A program made the position numbers and the translations under genes. A stretch of 64,000 nt of DNA, taken from assembly GCF_013371465.1 (NCBI RefSeq), contig NZ_JABWDU010000006.1:296337-360336 (forward strand), in the 5' to 3' direction. Under the pieces are notes generated by a model. The model saw only the letters and a program-made list of their open reading frames with translations, ran no database searches and was not told where the DNA came from. This DNA comes from Ensifer oleiphilus (GTDB lineage Bacteria > Pseudomonadota > Alphaproteobacteria > Rhizobiales > Rhizobiaceae). The number at the start of each line of letters is the position of its first letter. Within the stretch, counting starts at the first letter, position 1. This document shows positions 1-9,597 of this stretch, piece by piece.

Positions 1-2878
1 CGCGGGAAGCCTCATTGCAATCTTCTTTCCATCCGATCAACGCGGCGCAACGGCCTGGTTCGCAGGCGCGATCGCGCTTCTCTGCTTCCTGATTGCGGCC
101 GGCCTCTACCCGTTCGTCACCTCCGGCGGCGTTCTTCGCTATGAACTGGCCTGGATGCCGGAACTCGGTCTCAACTTCACCTTGAGGATGGATGGTTTCG
201 CCTGGCTGTTCACGGTGCTGGTGACCGCGATCGGCGTGCTCGTCGTGCTCTACGCCCGCTATTACATGGCGGCTGAAGATCCCGTCCCGCGCTTCTTTGC
301 GCTGTTCCTCGCCTTCATGGGGTCGATGCTCGGCGTCGTCCTTTCCGGCAACCTGATCCTGCTTGCGGTTTTCTGGGAACTGACGAGCATCGTCTCGTTC
401 CTGCTCATCGGCTATTGGCATCACAATGCCCACGCCCGCGACGGCGCGCGCATGGCGCTGACGATGACGGGCATGGGCGGGCTCTGCATGCTGGTCGGCC
501 TGCTGATCATGGGCCGCATTGTCGGCAGCTACGATCTCGACGTCGTGCTCGCCTCCGGCGACACGATCCGCGAACACCCGCTCTATCTGGCGACATTGGT
601 GCTGATCCTGCTCGGCGCCCTGACCAAGAGCGCGCAGTTCCCGTTCCATTTCTGGCTGCCGCACGCCATGGCGGCACCAACCCCGGTCTCGGCATACTTG
701 CATTCGGCGACCATGGTGAAGGCAGGCGTGTTCCTGCTCGTGCGGTTCTGGCCGGTTATGGCCGGCACCGAGGCCTGGTTCTGGATCGTCGGGCTTGCCG
801 GCCTGACGACGCTGCTACTCGGCGCCTATTTCGCGATCTTCCAACAGGACCTGAAAGGGCTTCTCGCCTATTCGACCATCAGTCATCTCGGGCTGATCAC
901 GGTGCTGCTCAGCCTCGGCAGCCCGCTGGCTGCCGTCGCCGCCGTCTTCCACATCGTCAATCACGCGACGTTCAAGGCATCGCTGTTCATGGCCGCCGGC
1001 ATCATCGACCATGAGACCGGGACGCGCGACATGCGCAAACTCGGCGGGTTGATACGCTACATGCCGGGAACCGCCATGCTCGCCATGGTCGCGAGCGCCG
1101 CAATGGCCGGGGTACCGTTGCTGAACGGCTTCATCTCCAAGGAGATGTTCTTCGCCGAGGCGATCGAGACGCATCAGGCCAACCTGCTCGATACGATCAC
1201 GCCCTACGTCGCCACCCTGGCCGGCATGTTCGCGGTGACCTACTCGCTGCGCTTCATCCACAGCGTCTTCTTCGGCAAGACCCCGGACGATCTGCCAAAA
1301 ATCCCGCATGAACCGCCGCGCTGGATGCGTGCGCCGATCGAGTTCCTGGTTCTTGCCTGTCTCGTCGTCGGCATCATCCCGGCAATCACCATCGGCCCGT
1401 TCCTGCACACCGCCGTCGTGTCGATCCTCGGGACCAGCACCCCGCAATACAGCCTGTCGGTCTGGCACGGCTGGAACCTGCCGCTGATCATGAGCTTCGT
1501 GGCGCTTCTCGGCGGCATCGGCCTTTATTTCCTGATGAAGAACTATCTGGCGACCAGCACCGAGGGACCGCCGGTCTTCCGCCTGCTCCACGGCCAGCGC
1601 ATCTTCGAGCGCGTGCTGGTGACACTCTCATGGAAATGGGCGCGCTGGCTCGAACAGCGGCTCGGCACGCGCCGGCTGCAGCCCCAGATGCGCTTCCTCG
1701 TCTTCGTCGCGATCATGGCCGGCGCCCTGCCGTTGCTGCTCAACCAGTTCGAACTGCCGTCGCTTCTCGTGCGCGGCATCGATCCGGCCTTCGCGCTGCT
1801 CTGGGCGATCGGCATCGCCTGCGCCGTGGGCGCCGCCTACCAGGCGAAGTTCCACCGGTTGGCGGCTCTCGTGCTTCTCGGCGGCGCCGGTCTCGTCACC
1901 TGCATCACCTTCGTCTGGCTGTCGGCGCCCGACCTCGCCGTCACCCAGCTGCTCGTGGAGATCGTTACGACAGTGCTGATCCTGCTCGGCCTGCGCTGGC
2001 TGCCAAAGCGCATCGAGGACACCCAGGAATCCGAACTTCTGTCGCTGCGGGTTCGCCTGCGGCGCCTGCGCGACTTTGTGCTTGCCCTTGTGGCAGGCGG
2101 CGGCGTGGCGCTGATCGCCTATACGGTGATGACCCGACCGATGCCGGAAACCATCGCCAGCTACTTCCTCGAGCGGGCCTACACGGAAGGCGGCGGCACC
2201 AATGTCGTCAACGTAATCCTCGTCGACTTCCGCGGCTTCGACACACTCGGCGAGATCGCGGTGCTGGCCATCGTCGCACTCACCGTCTTTGCCCTTCTGC
2301 TCCGCTTCCGTCCGCAGGCCGACAGCCTGGAGGCGCCGGAACAGCAGCAGGTGCAGAACGCCTTTGACGACGATCATCCCGATCGCGCCAAGGGCGACAG
2401 CGTCGCCGAGTATCTGTTCGTTCCCTCGGTGATCATGCGCTGGATGTTCCCGGTCAGCGGCATGTTGGCGGCCTATTTCTTCCTGCGCGGCCATGACCTG
2501 CCAGGCGGCGGCTTTGCCGCCGGCATCGCCATGTCGATTGGCTTCATCCTGCAGTATATGTCGGGCGGCACCCGCTGGGTCGAGGAGCGGCTGCGCATTC
2601 ATCCACTGCGCTGGATGAGCATCGGCATTCTCGTCGCGGCGGCAACCGGCATCGGCTCGTGGTTGTTCGGCTACCCGTTCCTGACCTCGCATGCGCAGTA
2701 CGTTACCCTGCCGATCGTCGGAAAAATCCCGCTGGCAAGCGCGATCTTCTTCGACCTCGGCGTCTTCTCGCTGGTGGTCGGAGCAACGGTCCTCATCCTG
2801 ATCGCGCTCGCGCACCAGTCGATCCGCGCGCCGCGTGCCCATGCCCGCGCCCTTCGCGCCGCAAAGGAGGCGAAGTAA
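1..2878 (+). CDS. phaA: PhaAB: fused A and B subunit of Pha/Mrp-type K+(Na+)/H+ antiporter (5' end missing)
   Basis: The frame is open from the left edge of the window (codons start at base 2), so the N-terminus is missing and the ATG at 155 is only an internal methionine. The product is the large subunit of the multi-subunit cation/proton antiporter (Pha in rhizobia, Mrp/Mnh elsewhere), an inner-membrane complex that exports K+ or Na+ against protons. The first ~530 visible residues resemble the NuoL/MrpA proton-channel fold, with the conserved helix motif SAQFPFHFWLPHAM. The C-terminal ~300 residues, after an acidic linker, correspond to an MrpB-like domain (HDLPGGGFAAG), the A-B fusion typical of alphaproteobacteria. 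The stop codon overlaps the phaC ATG by one base, indicating translational coupling. Identification is firm; the transported cation cannot be read from sequence. Confidence 0.93.
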   Translation, partial: AGSLIAIFFPSDQRGATAWFAGAIALLCFLIAAGLYPFVTSGGVLRYELAWMPELGLNFTLRMDGFAWLFTVLVTAIGVLVVLYARYYMAAEDPVPRFFALFLAFMGSMLGVVLSGNLILLAVFWELTSIVSFLLIGYWHHNAHARDGARMALTMTGMGGLCMLVGLLIMGRIVGSYDLDVVLASGDTIREHPLYLATLVLILLGALTKSAQFPFHFWLPHAMAAPTPVSAYLHSATMVKAGVFLLVRFWPVMAGTEAWFWIVGLAGLTTLLLGAYFAIFQQDLKGLLAYSTISHLGLITVLLSLGSPLAAVAAVFHIVNHATFKASLFMAAGIIDHETGTRDMRKLGGLIRYMPGTAMLAMVASAAMAGVPLLNGFISKEMFFAEAIETHQANLLDTITPYVATLAGMFAVTYSLRFIHSVFFGKTPDDLPKIPHEPPRWMRAPIEFLVLACLVVGIIPAITIGPFLHTAVVSILGTSTPQYSLSVWHGWNLPLIMSFVALLGGIGLYFLMKNYLATSTEGPPVFRLLHGQRIFERVLVTLSWKWARWLEQRLGTRRLQPQMRFLVFVAIMAGALPLLLNQFELPSLLVRGIDPAFALLWAIGIACAVGAAYQAKFHRLAALVLLGGAGLVTCITFVWLSAPDLAVTQLLVEIVTTVLILLGLRWLPKRIEDTQESELLSLRVRLRRLRDFVLALVAGGGVALIAYTVMTRPMPETIASYFLERAYTEGGGTNVVNVILVDFRGFDTLGEIAVLAIVALTVFALLLRFRPQADSLEAPEQQQVQNAFDDDHPDRAKGDSVAEYLFVPSVIMRWMFPVSGMLAAYFFLRGHDLPGGGFAAGIAMSIGFILQYMSGGTRWVEERLRIHPLRWMSIGILVAAATGIGSWLFGYPFLTSHAQYVTLPIVGKIPLASAIFFDLGVFSLVVGATVLILIALAHQSIRAPRAHARALRAAKEAK

Positions 2879-3225
2879 TGGAGATCATCCTGTCCGCCGC
2901 CATCGGCGTGCTCACCGCTTCGGGCGTCTACCTCCTGCTTCGGCCGCGCACCTACCAGGTGATCATCGGCCTGTCGCTGCTCTCCTATGCCGTCAATCTC
3001 TTCATCTTCAGCATGGGGCGGCTGCGTGTGAACGCGCCCCCCATTCTGGAACCCGGCGGGGTCGGCGATCTCTCGCGCTACACAGACCCGGTGCCACAGG
3101 CTCTGGTGCTGACTGCCATCGTCATCGGCTTTGCCATGACGGCACTCTTCCTCGTCGTGCTGCTCGCCTCGCGCGGCTTCACAGGCACCGACCATGTCGA
3201 TGGAAGGGAGCAGCGCAGTGAGTGA
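2878..3225 (+). CDS. phaC: PhaC: antiporter subunit C (MrpC/NuoK-like)
   Basis: A 115-residue membrane protein of the NuoK/MnhC family with three predicted transmembrane segments and an acidic, proline-rich loop between helices 2 and 3. It is a small subunit of the Pha cation/proton antiporter. The ATG shares its A with the phaAB stop codon, and an AGGAGG-like Shine-Dalgarno lies just upstream inside phaAB. A longer in-frame reading from 2659 exists but would overlap phaAB in another frame and is not credible. The length equals what I remember for rhizobial PhaC. Confidence 0.93.
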   Translation: MEIILSAAIGVLTASGVYLLLRPRTYQVIIGLSLLSYAVNLFIFSMGRLRVNAPPILEPGGVGDLSRYTDPVPQALVLTAIVIGFAMTALFLVVLLASRGFTGTDHVDGREQRSE

Positions 3226-4837
3226 TTGGCTGCACCACCTGATCATCCTGCCCATCCTCATACCGCTCATGGTCGGCGCAGCGATGATCCCGATCGACGA
3301 GCGCAACCGCATGATCAAGGGCGTCATGGGCTTCGTCTCGACGCTTGTCCTCTTCGTGCTCTCGATGGTGCTCATGCGCGCGAGCGCCTCGACGGAAGGT
3401 TTCCTTGCCGGCACGAGTGTCTACCAACTCGGCAATTGGCCGGCACCGTTCGGCATCGTGCTGGTGCTCGATCGGCTGTCGGCGCTGATGCTGTGCCTGA
3501 CGAGCGGCCTGGCGCTCGCAGCCCAGGTCTATTCGATTGCCCGCTGGCACACCGCCGGCCATCACTTCCATTCGCTGTTCCAGCTGCTGATCGCCGGCCT
3601 TAATGGCGCGTTCCTGACGGGAGACCTGTTCAATCTCTTCGTCTTCTTCGAGATCATGCTGGCGGCATCCTATGGTCTGTTGCTGCACGGCTCCGGCCCT
3701 CTGCGCGTCAAGGCCGGCCTACACTATGTCGCGATCAACCTTGCCGCCTCGTCGCTTTTCCTGATCGGCGTCAGCTTGATCTATGGCGCGACCGGCACGC
3801 TGAACATGGCGGACCTTGCCATCAAGCTCGCGACCATCTCGCCGGAAAACCGGCAGATGGTCGAAGTCGGCGCCGGCATCCTTGGCGTCGCCTTCCTGGT
3901 CAAGGCCGGCATGTGGCCCCTGAGCTTCTGGCTGCCGACTGCCTATTCCGCGGCGACACCGCCCGTTGCGGCCGTCTTTGCCGTGCTGACGAAGGTCGGC
4001 ATCTACGTCATCCTGCGTCTGTCTCTGCTCGTCTTCGGCGCCAATGCCGGCGTCTCCGCCGGCTTCGGCCAGACGCTGCTGGTGGTGGGCGGCATGCTGA
4101 CGATCGCCTTTGGCGCAATCGGCGTGCTCGCCTCGCAGGCGATGGCGAGGCTTGCCGCCTATTCGGTGCTCGTCTCCTCGGGCACCTTGATGGCGGCGAT
4201 CGGCCTCGGGCATTCGAGCATGATTGCCGGCGCGCTCTTCTATCTCGTCAGCTCGACCCTGACGATCTCGGCGTTCTTCCTGCTGATCGAACTGGTGGAG
4301 CGCGGCCGCGACGCCGGCGCCGACGTTCTGGCGGTGACGATGGAAGCCTATGGTGACGCCGACGAGGACGAGGAAGTCGATGAAGCGGGTGCAGCCATTC
4401 CGGGCACCATGGCGGTGCTCGGCCTCTGCTTCTGCCTCTGCGCGCTGCTGCTTGCCGGCCTACCGCCGCTCTCGGGGTTCGTTGCCAAGTTCGCGATCCT
4501 GAGCGGTCTCTTCGGCCTCTCCGGCGCTGAGCCCGCGCCGGCACTCTCGGCCGCCGACTGGACCTATGTCACCTTGCTGATCCTGTCGGGCCTTTCCGCC
4601 ATGATCGCGATGAACCGCGTCGGCATCCGCACCTTCTGGGCGTCGATCGAAAACACCGTTCCGCGGGTCTTCGTCATCGAGATCGCGCCGGTGGTGGTGC
4701 TGCTCGGCGCCTGCATCTTCCTGAGCCTGCAGGCAGGCCCGACAATGCGCTACATGCAGGCGACGGCGGATTCCCTGCTCGATCCCTCAGGCTATACACA
4801 GCGCGTCCTGACGGCGCCCCGCGTGGGAGGGCAGTAG
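3218..4837 (+). CDS. phaD: PhaD: antiporter subunit D (MrpD/NuoN-like)
   Basis: A polytopic membrane protein of about 540 residues in the NuoL/M/N and MrpD family, carrying the helix motif KAGMWPLSFWLPTAYSAA that resembles the proton-channel region of complex I subunits. It works with PhaAB as the second large subunit of the antiporter. I chose the GTG at 3218 because GGAAGGGAG lies about 8 bases upstream; the in-frame ATG at 3194 has no ribosome site but would give a 547-residue product, so it remains possible. With the GTG start the gene overlaps phaC by 8 bases. Residues near 375-395 form an acidic cytoplasmic loop (DADEDEEVDEAG). Confidence 0.92.
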   Translation: MSDWLHHLIILPILIPLMVGAAMIPIDERNRMIKGVMGFVSTLVLFVLSMVLMRASASTEGFLAGTSVYQLGNWPAPFGIVLVLDRLSALMLCLTSGLALAAQVYSIARWHTAGHHFHSLFQLLIAGLNGAFLTGDLFNLFVFFEIMLAASYGLLLHGSGPLRVKAGLHYVAINLAASSLFLIGVSLIYGATGTLNMADLAIKLATISPENRQMVEVGAGILGVAFLVKAGMWPLSFWLPTAYSAATPPVAAVFAVLTKVGIYVILRLSLLVFGANAGVSAGFGQTLLVVGGMLTIAFGAIGVLASQAMARLAAYSVLVSSGTLMAAIGLGHSSMIAGALFYLVSSTLTISAFFLLIELVERGRDAGADVLAVTMEAYGDADEDEEVDEAGAAIPGTMAVLGLCFCLCALLLAGLPPLSGFVAKFAILSGLFGLSGAEPAPALSAADWTYVTLLILSGLSAMIAMNRVGIRTFWASIENTVPRVFVIEIAPVVVLLGACIFLSLQAGPTMRYMQATADSLLDPSGYTQRVLTAPRVGGQ

Positions 4838-4840
4838 CCG

Positions 4841-5326
4841 ATGCGCACCTGGTTCCCCTACCCACTCCTGTCTCTCGGCCTCCTCATCATCTGGATGCTG
4901 CTGAACCAGTCGGTCGCCCCCGGCACCATCGTCATGGGCACGATCCTCGGCGTGGCACTCGCCTGGGTGACGCTGAAGCTCACGCCCGCCCGCTCGCATC
5001 CCCGCCGGATCCTGCGCACGCTCGCCTTCGGCGCCAGCGTGTTCCTCGACGTCATCCGCTCCAACATCGCCGTCGCGCGCGTCATCCTGCGCGTCGGTCG
5101 CCGGGCGCCGAACTCGGGCTTTCTGACGGTCGATATCGATATCGAGGATGAAAACGCGCTCGCGCTGCTCGCCTGCATCATGACCGCGACGCCAGGTACC
5201 GCCTGGCTTGAATATGATCGCGGCCGCAAATCGCTGCTTTTCCACGTGCTCGACATGGAGAACGAGGAGGTCTGGATAAGGACCGTGAAGCGCTACGAAG
5301 CCGGTTTGAAGGAGATGTTCGGATGA
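4841..5326 (+). CDS. phaE: PhaE: antiporter subunit E (MrpE)
   Basis: A 161-residue protein with two or three N-terminal membrane helices and a soluble C-terminal half, matching MrpE/MnhE (for example the motif TATPGTAWLEYD, a variant of the conserved TPGT segment). MrpE is needed for assembly or stability of the antiporter complex. The ATG follows a GGGAGGG ribosome site by a normal distance and starts three bases after the phaD stop. The 3' end overlaps the phaF start by four bases (ATGA). Confidence 0.92.
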   Translation: MRTWFPYPLLSLGLLIIWMLLNQSVAPGTIVMGTILGVALAWVTLKLTPARSHPRRILRTLAFGASVFLDVIRSNIAVARVILRVGRRAPNSGFLTVDIDIEDENALALLACIMTATPGTAWLEYDRGRKSLLFHVLDMENEEVWIRTVKRYEAGLKEMFG

Positions 5327-5604
5327 CGGAGCTTGCAATCATCTGGTCGATCCTCGCAGCCCAGATCATGATCGGGCTTGCCATGGCCTTCGCGGCCTAC
5401 CGAATGGTCAAGGGACCGCGGGCACAGGACCGCATCCTCGGCCTCGATACGCTGTACATCAACGCCATGCTGATGCTGCTGACCTTCGGCATCCGCACCG
5501 CCAACAGCATCTACTTCGAGTCCGCTTTAATCGTTGCGCTGATCGGCTTCGTTTCGTCGATCGCCTTCGGCAAGTTCCTGATGCGCGGGGAGGTGATCGA
5601 ATGA
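5323..5604 (+). CDS. phaF: PhaF: antiporter subunit F (MrpF)
   Basis: A 93-residue, three-helix membrane protein of the MrpF/MnhF family with the conserved segment GPRAQDRILGLDTL. It is one of the small subunits of the Pha antiporter. Both ends are joined to neighbours by ATGA overlaps (phaE stop with phaF start, phaF stop with phaG start), so the operon is translationally coupled throughout. Confidence 0.92.
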   Translation: MTELAIIWSILAAQIMIGLAMAFAAYRMVKGPRAQDRILGLDTLYINAMLMLLTFGIRTANSIYFESALIVALIGFVSSIAFGKFLMRGEVIE

Positions 5605-5984
5605 GCCATCTGACCGACCTTCCGACCTGGGCCGCCGTTATCGTCTGCGGGTTCGTTCTCCTCGGCGCAGCAATTGCGCTGATCGGTTCGATCGGCCTGC
5701 TCAGACTGCCGGATTTCTATACCCGCTTGCATGCGCCCACACTTGCCACCAGCGGCGGCGTCATCCTCATCTGCACCGCCTCGATGGTGTGCTTTGCCGT
5801 GCTGCAGAACCGCTGGGTATTCCACGAAGTCTTGATCATCGTCTTCGTGATCATGACCACGCCGGTCACGCTGATGCTGCTCGGCCAGGCTGCACTTTAC
5901 CGCGACCGCGTCGAGGAACGCCGCGGCGTGCCGCTGAAGCAGAAGCCGCTTCGCGAAGAGACCCCGGACGAAACCAAAGAGTAG
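5601..5984 (+). CDS. phaG: PhaG: antiporter subunit G (MrpG)
   Basis: A 127-residue protein with three membrane helices and a polar, charged C-terminal tail; the segment LPDFYTRLHAPTLA is characteristic of MrpG/MnhG. It is the last gene of the phaAB-C-D-E-F-G operon. The stop codon is only two bases from the stop of the convergent cobM gene, and no terminator hairpin is visible between them, so read-through antisense transcription into the cob cluster is possible. Confidence 0.92.
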   Translation: MSHLTDLPTWAAVIVCGFVLLGAAIALIGSIGLLRLPDFYTRLHAPTLATSGGVILICTASMVCFAVLQNRWVFHEVLIIVFVIMTTPVTLMLLGQAALYRDRVEERRGVPLKQKPLREETPDETKE

Positions 5985-5986
5985 AT

Positions 5987-6751
5987 TTAGAGCGCGTCGC
6001 GCCCGCGAAAACGGCGCTGGTAGGCCGGATCGTAAAGCGAGCTTTCACGGAAATCCGACGCTTCGAGCCCCGGGCCGACAAAAATCAGCGCCGTGCGCTC
6101 GATCGGCTCTTCGGCCACCTTGGCCGCGATCGTGCCGAGCGTGCCGCGCACCACCCGCTCATCCGGCCATGACGCCTTGACGATGATCGCGACAGGGCAA
6201 TCGGCACCGTAGAGCGGCGTCAGTTCCTCCACCACCTGATCGAGCGCATGGATGGCGAGATGAATGGCAAGCGTCGCTCCGGTGGCGCCGAAGCCGCTAA
6301 GCGTCTCGGTGTTGGGCATCGGCGAGGCGCGGCCGGAGACCCGCGTCAGCACCAGGCTCTGGGCGACGGCCGGAATGGTCAGCTCGCGACCGAGCGCTGC
6401 AGCGGCCGCCGCGAAGGATGGGACGCCCGGCGTCATCGTATAGCCGATGCCATGTTTCTCCAGCCGGCGGATCTGTTCGGCAACCGCGCTCCAGACCGAA
6501 AGGTCGCCCGAATGCAGTCGGGCGACATCCTCGCCGGCTTCTTGAGCGCGCACATATTCCGCTTCGATCTCATCCAGCGACATAGGTGCGGTATCAACGA
6601 TACGGGCGCCGGGGGGGCAATATTGCAGCAGTTCGGGCGAAACGATGGAGCCGGCATAAAGGCAGACCGGGCAGCGTCCGATGAGGTCGCGACCGCGAAC
6701 CGTAATCAGATCCGCAGCTCCGGGGCCAGCGCCGATGAAATGTACCGTCAT
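5987..6751 (-). CDS. cobM: CobM: precorrin-4 C11-methyltransferase
   Basis: A 254-residue tetrapyrrole (corrin/porphyrin) methylase. CobM transfers a methyl group from S-adenosylmethionine to C-11 of precorrin-4 to give precorrin-5 in aerobic cobalamin synthesis in the cytoplasm. The family signature is visible at the N-terminus ([16 protein letters not shown]), followed by YAGS and the [10 protein letters not shown] segment of the SAM-binding fold. I start at the ATG ending at 6751; a longer frame upstream reads through the cobL/cobM gap and has no homology sense. It lies 107 bases downstream of cobL on the same strand. Confidence 0.94.
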   Translation of the reverse strand: MTVHFIGAGPGAADLITVRGRDLIGRCPVCLYAGSIVSPELLQYCPPGARIVDTAPMSLDEIEAEYVRAQEAGEDVARLHSGDLSVWSAVAEQIRRLEKHGIGYTMTPGVPSFAAAAAALGRELTIPAVAQSLVLTRVSGRASPMPNTETLSGFGATGATLAIHLAIHALDQVVEELTPLYGADCPVAIIVKASWPDERVVRGTLGTIAAKVAEEPIERTALIFVGPGLEASDFRESSLYDPAYQRRFRGRDAL

Positions 6752-6858
6752 GTGTCTCTCCGAACGTTCCAGGCCTGTTCGCCGCGTAGCTGAACCGCGC
6801 CAATCTCTTGTCTCATGCAAATCCCGCCGGAGAACGACTCCCCCACTGCGGAGTTGCT

Positions 6859-8100
6859 CTAGCTCTTCGTCCAGGACCATTGCGTCACCGGCATTGCCGG
6901 CCGCCAGCCGGTCATGCCGCCGATCGGCAGCGCCCGGGCGATATCGATGCGGATCAGCGAGCCTCCGAGTTGCGCGTGGCGTTGCAGCAGCACCGCTTCC
7001 ATCTCCGTGGTCACGGCATTGGCGACCAGCCGGCCACCCTCGCCGAGTGCGGCAACCGCCGCATCCATGACGCCCGGCTCGCTGCCGCCACCACCGATGA
7101 AGATCGCATCGGGACGCGAAAGGCCCGAAAGCGCGGCCGGGGCCTTGCCCTGAACGACCATCAGGCCGGGCACGCCGAAAGCCTCGGCATTGCGGCCGAC
7201 ACGCACCGCGCGCTCGGGCGAAGCTTCGATGGCGATCGCCCGCATGGCCGGATCGGCCAGCATCCATTCGATGCCGATCGAGCCGGAGCCCGCACCGATA
7301 TCCCAGAGCAGCTCACCCTTGCGCGGCGACAGCGCCGAGAGCGTCAGCGCCCGCACCTCCCGCTTGGTGATCTGGCCGTCGTGTTCGAACAACAGGTCGT
7401 CGCGCCCGGCCGAAAGCGGCAGCACCCGGCCCCCCTGGTCGGCTGCCACTTCGATGGCGCAGACGTTGAGCGGGTGGACGACACCGAGCATGAAGAGCGA
7501 GGCAATCTGCGTGGTCACGCGTTCGCCCGCGCCGCCGAGCGCCTCCAGAACCGTCAGCCGCGACTGACCGAACCCGTTTTCCGTCAGGAGTTCGGCGAGC
7601 GCCTTCGGTCCGGTTCCATCAGACGTCAGCGCCAGCACCCGGTTGCCCGGCTGCAGATGCGGCCGAACCAGATCGATTGGTCGGCCGTGCAGCGACACGA
7701 GCGTCGCCTCCTGCAGCGCCCAGCCGAGGCGCGATGCGGCAAGGCTGAAGGAGGAAGGCGCCGGAAGCGTACGGATCTCAGATGCGGCGACGCGGCGCGC
7801 AAGCGTGGCGCCGACACCGAAGAAGAACGGGTCGCCGGAGGCGAGCACGACCACCGGGCTGCCGCGTCGCGCGACGATCTCCTCGACCGAGCGGCCGAAC
7901 GGGCTTTGCCAGACGCGGCCTTCGCCCTTGATCAACGCATGCGTGAGTTCCATGTGGCGAGCGCCGCCATAGACGACCGGAGCGGCCGCAATCAGCCGCT
8001 TGGCCTCGTCGCCGAGACCAGCTACACCATCCTCGCCTATGCCGATGATGGTCAACCAGGGGGAGACGATGGCCGGATCGCTGTTCGACACCTCAGCCAT
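6859..8100 (-). CDS. cobL: CobL: precorrin-6Y C5,15-methyltransferase (decarboxylating)
   Basis: A 413-residue bifunctional enzyme. The N-terminal half is a CbiE-like tetrapyrrole methylase ([15 protein letters not shown] near residue 85-100) and the C-terminal half a CbiT-like Rossmann methyltransferase ([17 protein letters not shown]). It methylates C-5 and C-15 of precorrin-6B and decarboxylates the C-12 acetate, giving precorrin-8X. Length and the start MAEVSNSDP match what I remember of the Pseudomonas denitrificans (Ensifer-like) CobL. The start codon lies inside the 5' end of the divergent cobK gene, so the two genes overlap head-to-head by 32 bases. Confidence 0.94.
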   Translation of the reverse strand: MAEVSNSDPAIVSPWLTIIGIGEDGVAGLGDEAKRLIAAAPVVYGGARHMELTHALIKGEGRVWQSPFGRSVEEIVARRGSPVVVLASGDPFFFGVGATLARRVAASEIRTLPAPSSFSLAASRLGWALQEATLVSLHGRPIDLVRPHLQPGNRVLALTSDGTGPKALAELLTENGFGQSRLTVLEALGGAGERVTTQIASLFMLGVVHPLNVCAIEVAADQGGRVLPLSAGRDDLLFEHDGQITKREVRALTLSALSPRKGELLWDIGAGSGSIGIEWMLADPAMRAIAIEASPERAVRVGRNAEAFGVPGLMVVQGKAPAALSGLSRPDAIFIGGGGSEPGVMDAAVAALGEGGRLVANAVTTEMEAVLLQRHAQLGGSLIRIDIARALPIGGMTGWRPAMPVTQWSWTKS

Positions 8101-8854
8101 GGAAAAACCTCGCATTCTCATTCTTGGCGGGACGACCGAAGCCCGCGAACTGGCATCTCGCCTCGCCGACGACACGCGTTACGACACCGTGATCTCGCTT
8201 GCCGGCCGCACGGCCGATCCGCGCCCGCAACCGGTCGCGACCCGGATCGGCGGTTTTGGCGGCGCCGAGGGGCTCGCCGCTTTCCTCATTGCCGAAAAGG
8301 TTGCGCTGGTCGTCGACGCGACGCATCCCTTCGCCGCCCGCATTTCTCACAACGCCGCCGCAGCAGCAAACACCGCGCAGGTGCGCCTCTTGGCCCTGCG
8401 TCGCCCGGAGTGGCAGGCGCAAGCCGGCGACCAATGGACCGGTGTCAGTAGCGTTGCCGAAGCGGTGACCGCGCTGGGCGATCTTCCGCGCCGCGTCTTT
8501 CTTGCCATCGGTCGGCAGGAGGCCTTTCATTTCGAGGCAGCACCGCAGCACAGCTACGTCATTCGCAGCGTCGACCCGGTGACCCCGCCCTTGAAACTGC
8601 CCGACGCGACGGCAATCCTTGCCACCGGCCCGTTCGCCGAAGCGGACGAGATCGAGCTGCTGAAGGCCCAGCGTGTCGACGTGATCGTCGCCAAGAACAG
8701 CGGTGGAGCAGCGACTTACGGAAAGATCGCTGCTGCACGCCAGTTGGGGATCGCGGTGATCATGGTCGAGCGCCGCAAGCCCGCCGACGTCCTGTCGGTC
8801 GGCGACTGCAATGCGGCGCTCGAACGCATCGATCACTGGTTGTCTCCGGTGTAA
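8069..8854 (+). CDS. cobK: CobK: precorrin-6A reductase
   Basis: A 261-residue NADPH-dependent reductase that converts precorrin-6A to precorrin-6B (dihydroprecorrin-6). Visible marks are the N-terminal nucleotide-binding ILGGTTEARELA, the DATHPFAA motif and the C-terminal VAKNSGG motif. I chose the ATG at 8069, which has GGGGGAG a few bases upstream and gives the length I recall for the P. denitrificans protein; the ATG at 8099 (MEKPRILIL) has no ribosome site. It is the only plus-strand gene of the cob cluster, overlapping cobL head-to-head by 32 bases and cobJ tail-to-tail by 22 bases. Confidence 0.93.
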   Translation: MAGSLFDTSAMEKPRILILGGTTEARELASRLADDTRYDTVISLAGRTADPRPQPVATRIGGFGGAEGLAAFLIAEKVALVVDATHPFAARISHNAAAAANTAQVRLLALRRPEWQAQAGDQWTGVSSVAEAVTALGDLPRRVFLAIGRQEAFHFEAAPQHSYVIRSVDPVTPPLKLPDATAILATGPFAEADEIELLKAQRVDVIVAKNSGGAATYGKIAAARQLGIAVIMVERRKPADVLSVGDCNAALERIDHWLSPV

Positions 8855-9597
8855 AAGCGCGGCGTGTAGACCAGATCCGGCTTGCCTTCGCGCGTAACGA
8901 TGCGCGTTTCCGGCGAACCGATGATGACGCAGGTCGCCATGTCGGCGCGGCTGGCATCGGCTTCACCGAGCGGCATCACCGCAATGCGCTCGTCCGGCCG
9001 GCCGGCGGCACGGCCGAAGATCACCGGCACCGACGCCGGCAGCACGCCGCGCAGGATCTCGAAGGCTTCACCGAGCTGCCAGGGCCTCGCCTTGCTGATC
9101 GGATTGTAGAGCGCGATCACCAGACCCGCTTCCGCCACAAGCCTCAGCCGTTTGGTGATGACCTCCCAGGGCTTCAGGTTGTCGGAAAGCGAAATGGCGC
9201 AGAAGTCGTGGCCGAGCGGCGCGCCGATGCGCGCGGCAACGGCGAGCATCGCAGTCACGCCAGGCGTCACCACCAGATCGACGGACTTCCATTCCGCAGG
9301 TCCCTTGTCGATCGCCTCGCAGACGGCAGCCGCCATGGCAAAGACACCTGGGTCGCCGCCCGAGACCATGCAGACCTTGGCGCCGGCAGCAGCCCGCGTC
9401 AGTGCCGCCTGCGCACGGTCGAGCTCCTCGCGATTGTCCGACGCGATGCGGACCTGGTCGGGCCTGAGGTTCAGGCGGTCGAGATAGGGAAAATAGCCGA
9501 AGAACTCCTGCGCCTGCGCGACCGCCTCGGCCGTCTCCGGCGTCATCTGCGCGGCACTGCCGGGACCGGTGCCGACGACGTAGAGCGTACCGGTCAT
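8833..9597 (-). CDS. cobJ: CobJ: precorrin-3B C17-methyltransferase
   Basis: A 254-residue tetrapyrrole methylase that methylates C-17 of precorrin-3B with ring contraction, giving precorrin-4. Seen in the sequence are the N-terminal VVGTGPGSAAQMTPE motif, the segment VCMVSGGDPGVFAMA around residue 75-90, and the C-terminal VIIGSPETR typical of CobJ/CbiH. The ATG overlaps the cobI stop by four bases (ATGA). It ends inside the 3' end of convergent cobK. Confidence 0.94.
   Translation of the reverse strand: MTGTLYVVGTGPGSAAQMTPETAEAVAQAQEFFGYFPYLDRLNLRPDQVRIASDNREELDRAQAALTRAAAGAKVCMVSGGDPGVFAMAAAVCEAIDKGPAEWKSVDLVVTPGVTAMLAVAARIGAPLGHDFCAISLSDNLKPWEVITKRLRLVAEAGLVIALYNPISKARPWQLGEAFEILRGVLPASVPVIFGRAAGRPDERIAVMPLGEADASRADMATCVIIGSPETRIVTREGKPDLVYTPRFYTGDNQ

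Noticed and set aside
1628..2842. 404-residue minus-strand open frame opposite phaAB
   Set aside because: It is a codon-bias shadow of a GC-rich gene: composition is Asp/Glu/Arg/His/Gln-rich without motifs and it lies entirely antisense to a certain gene.
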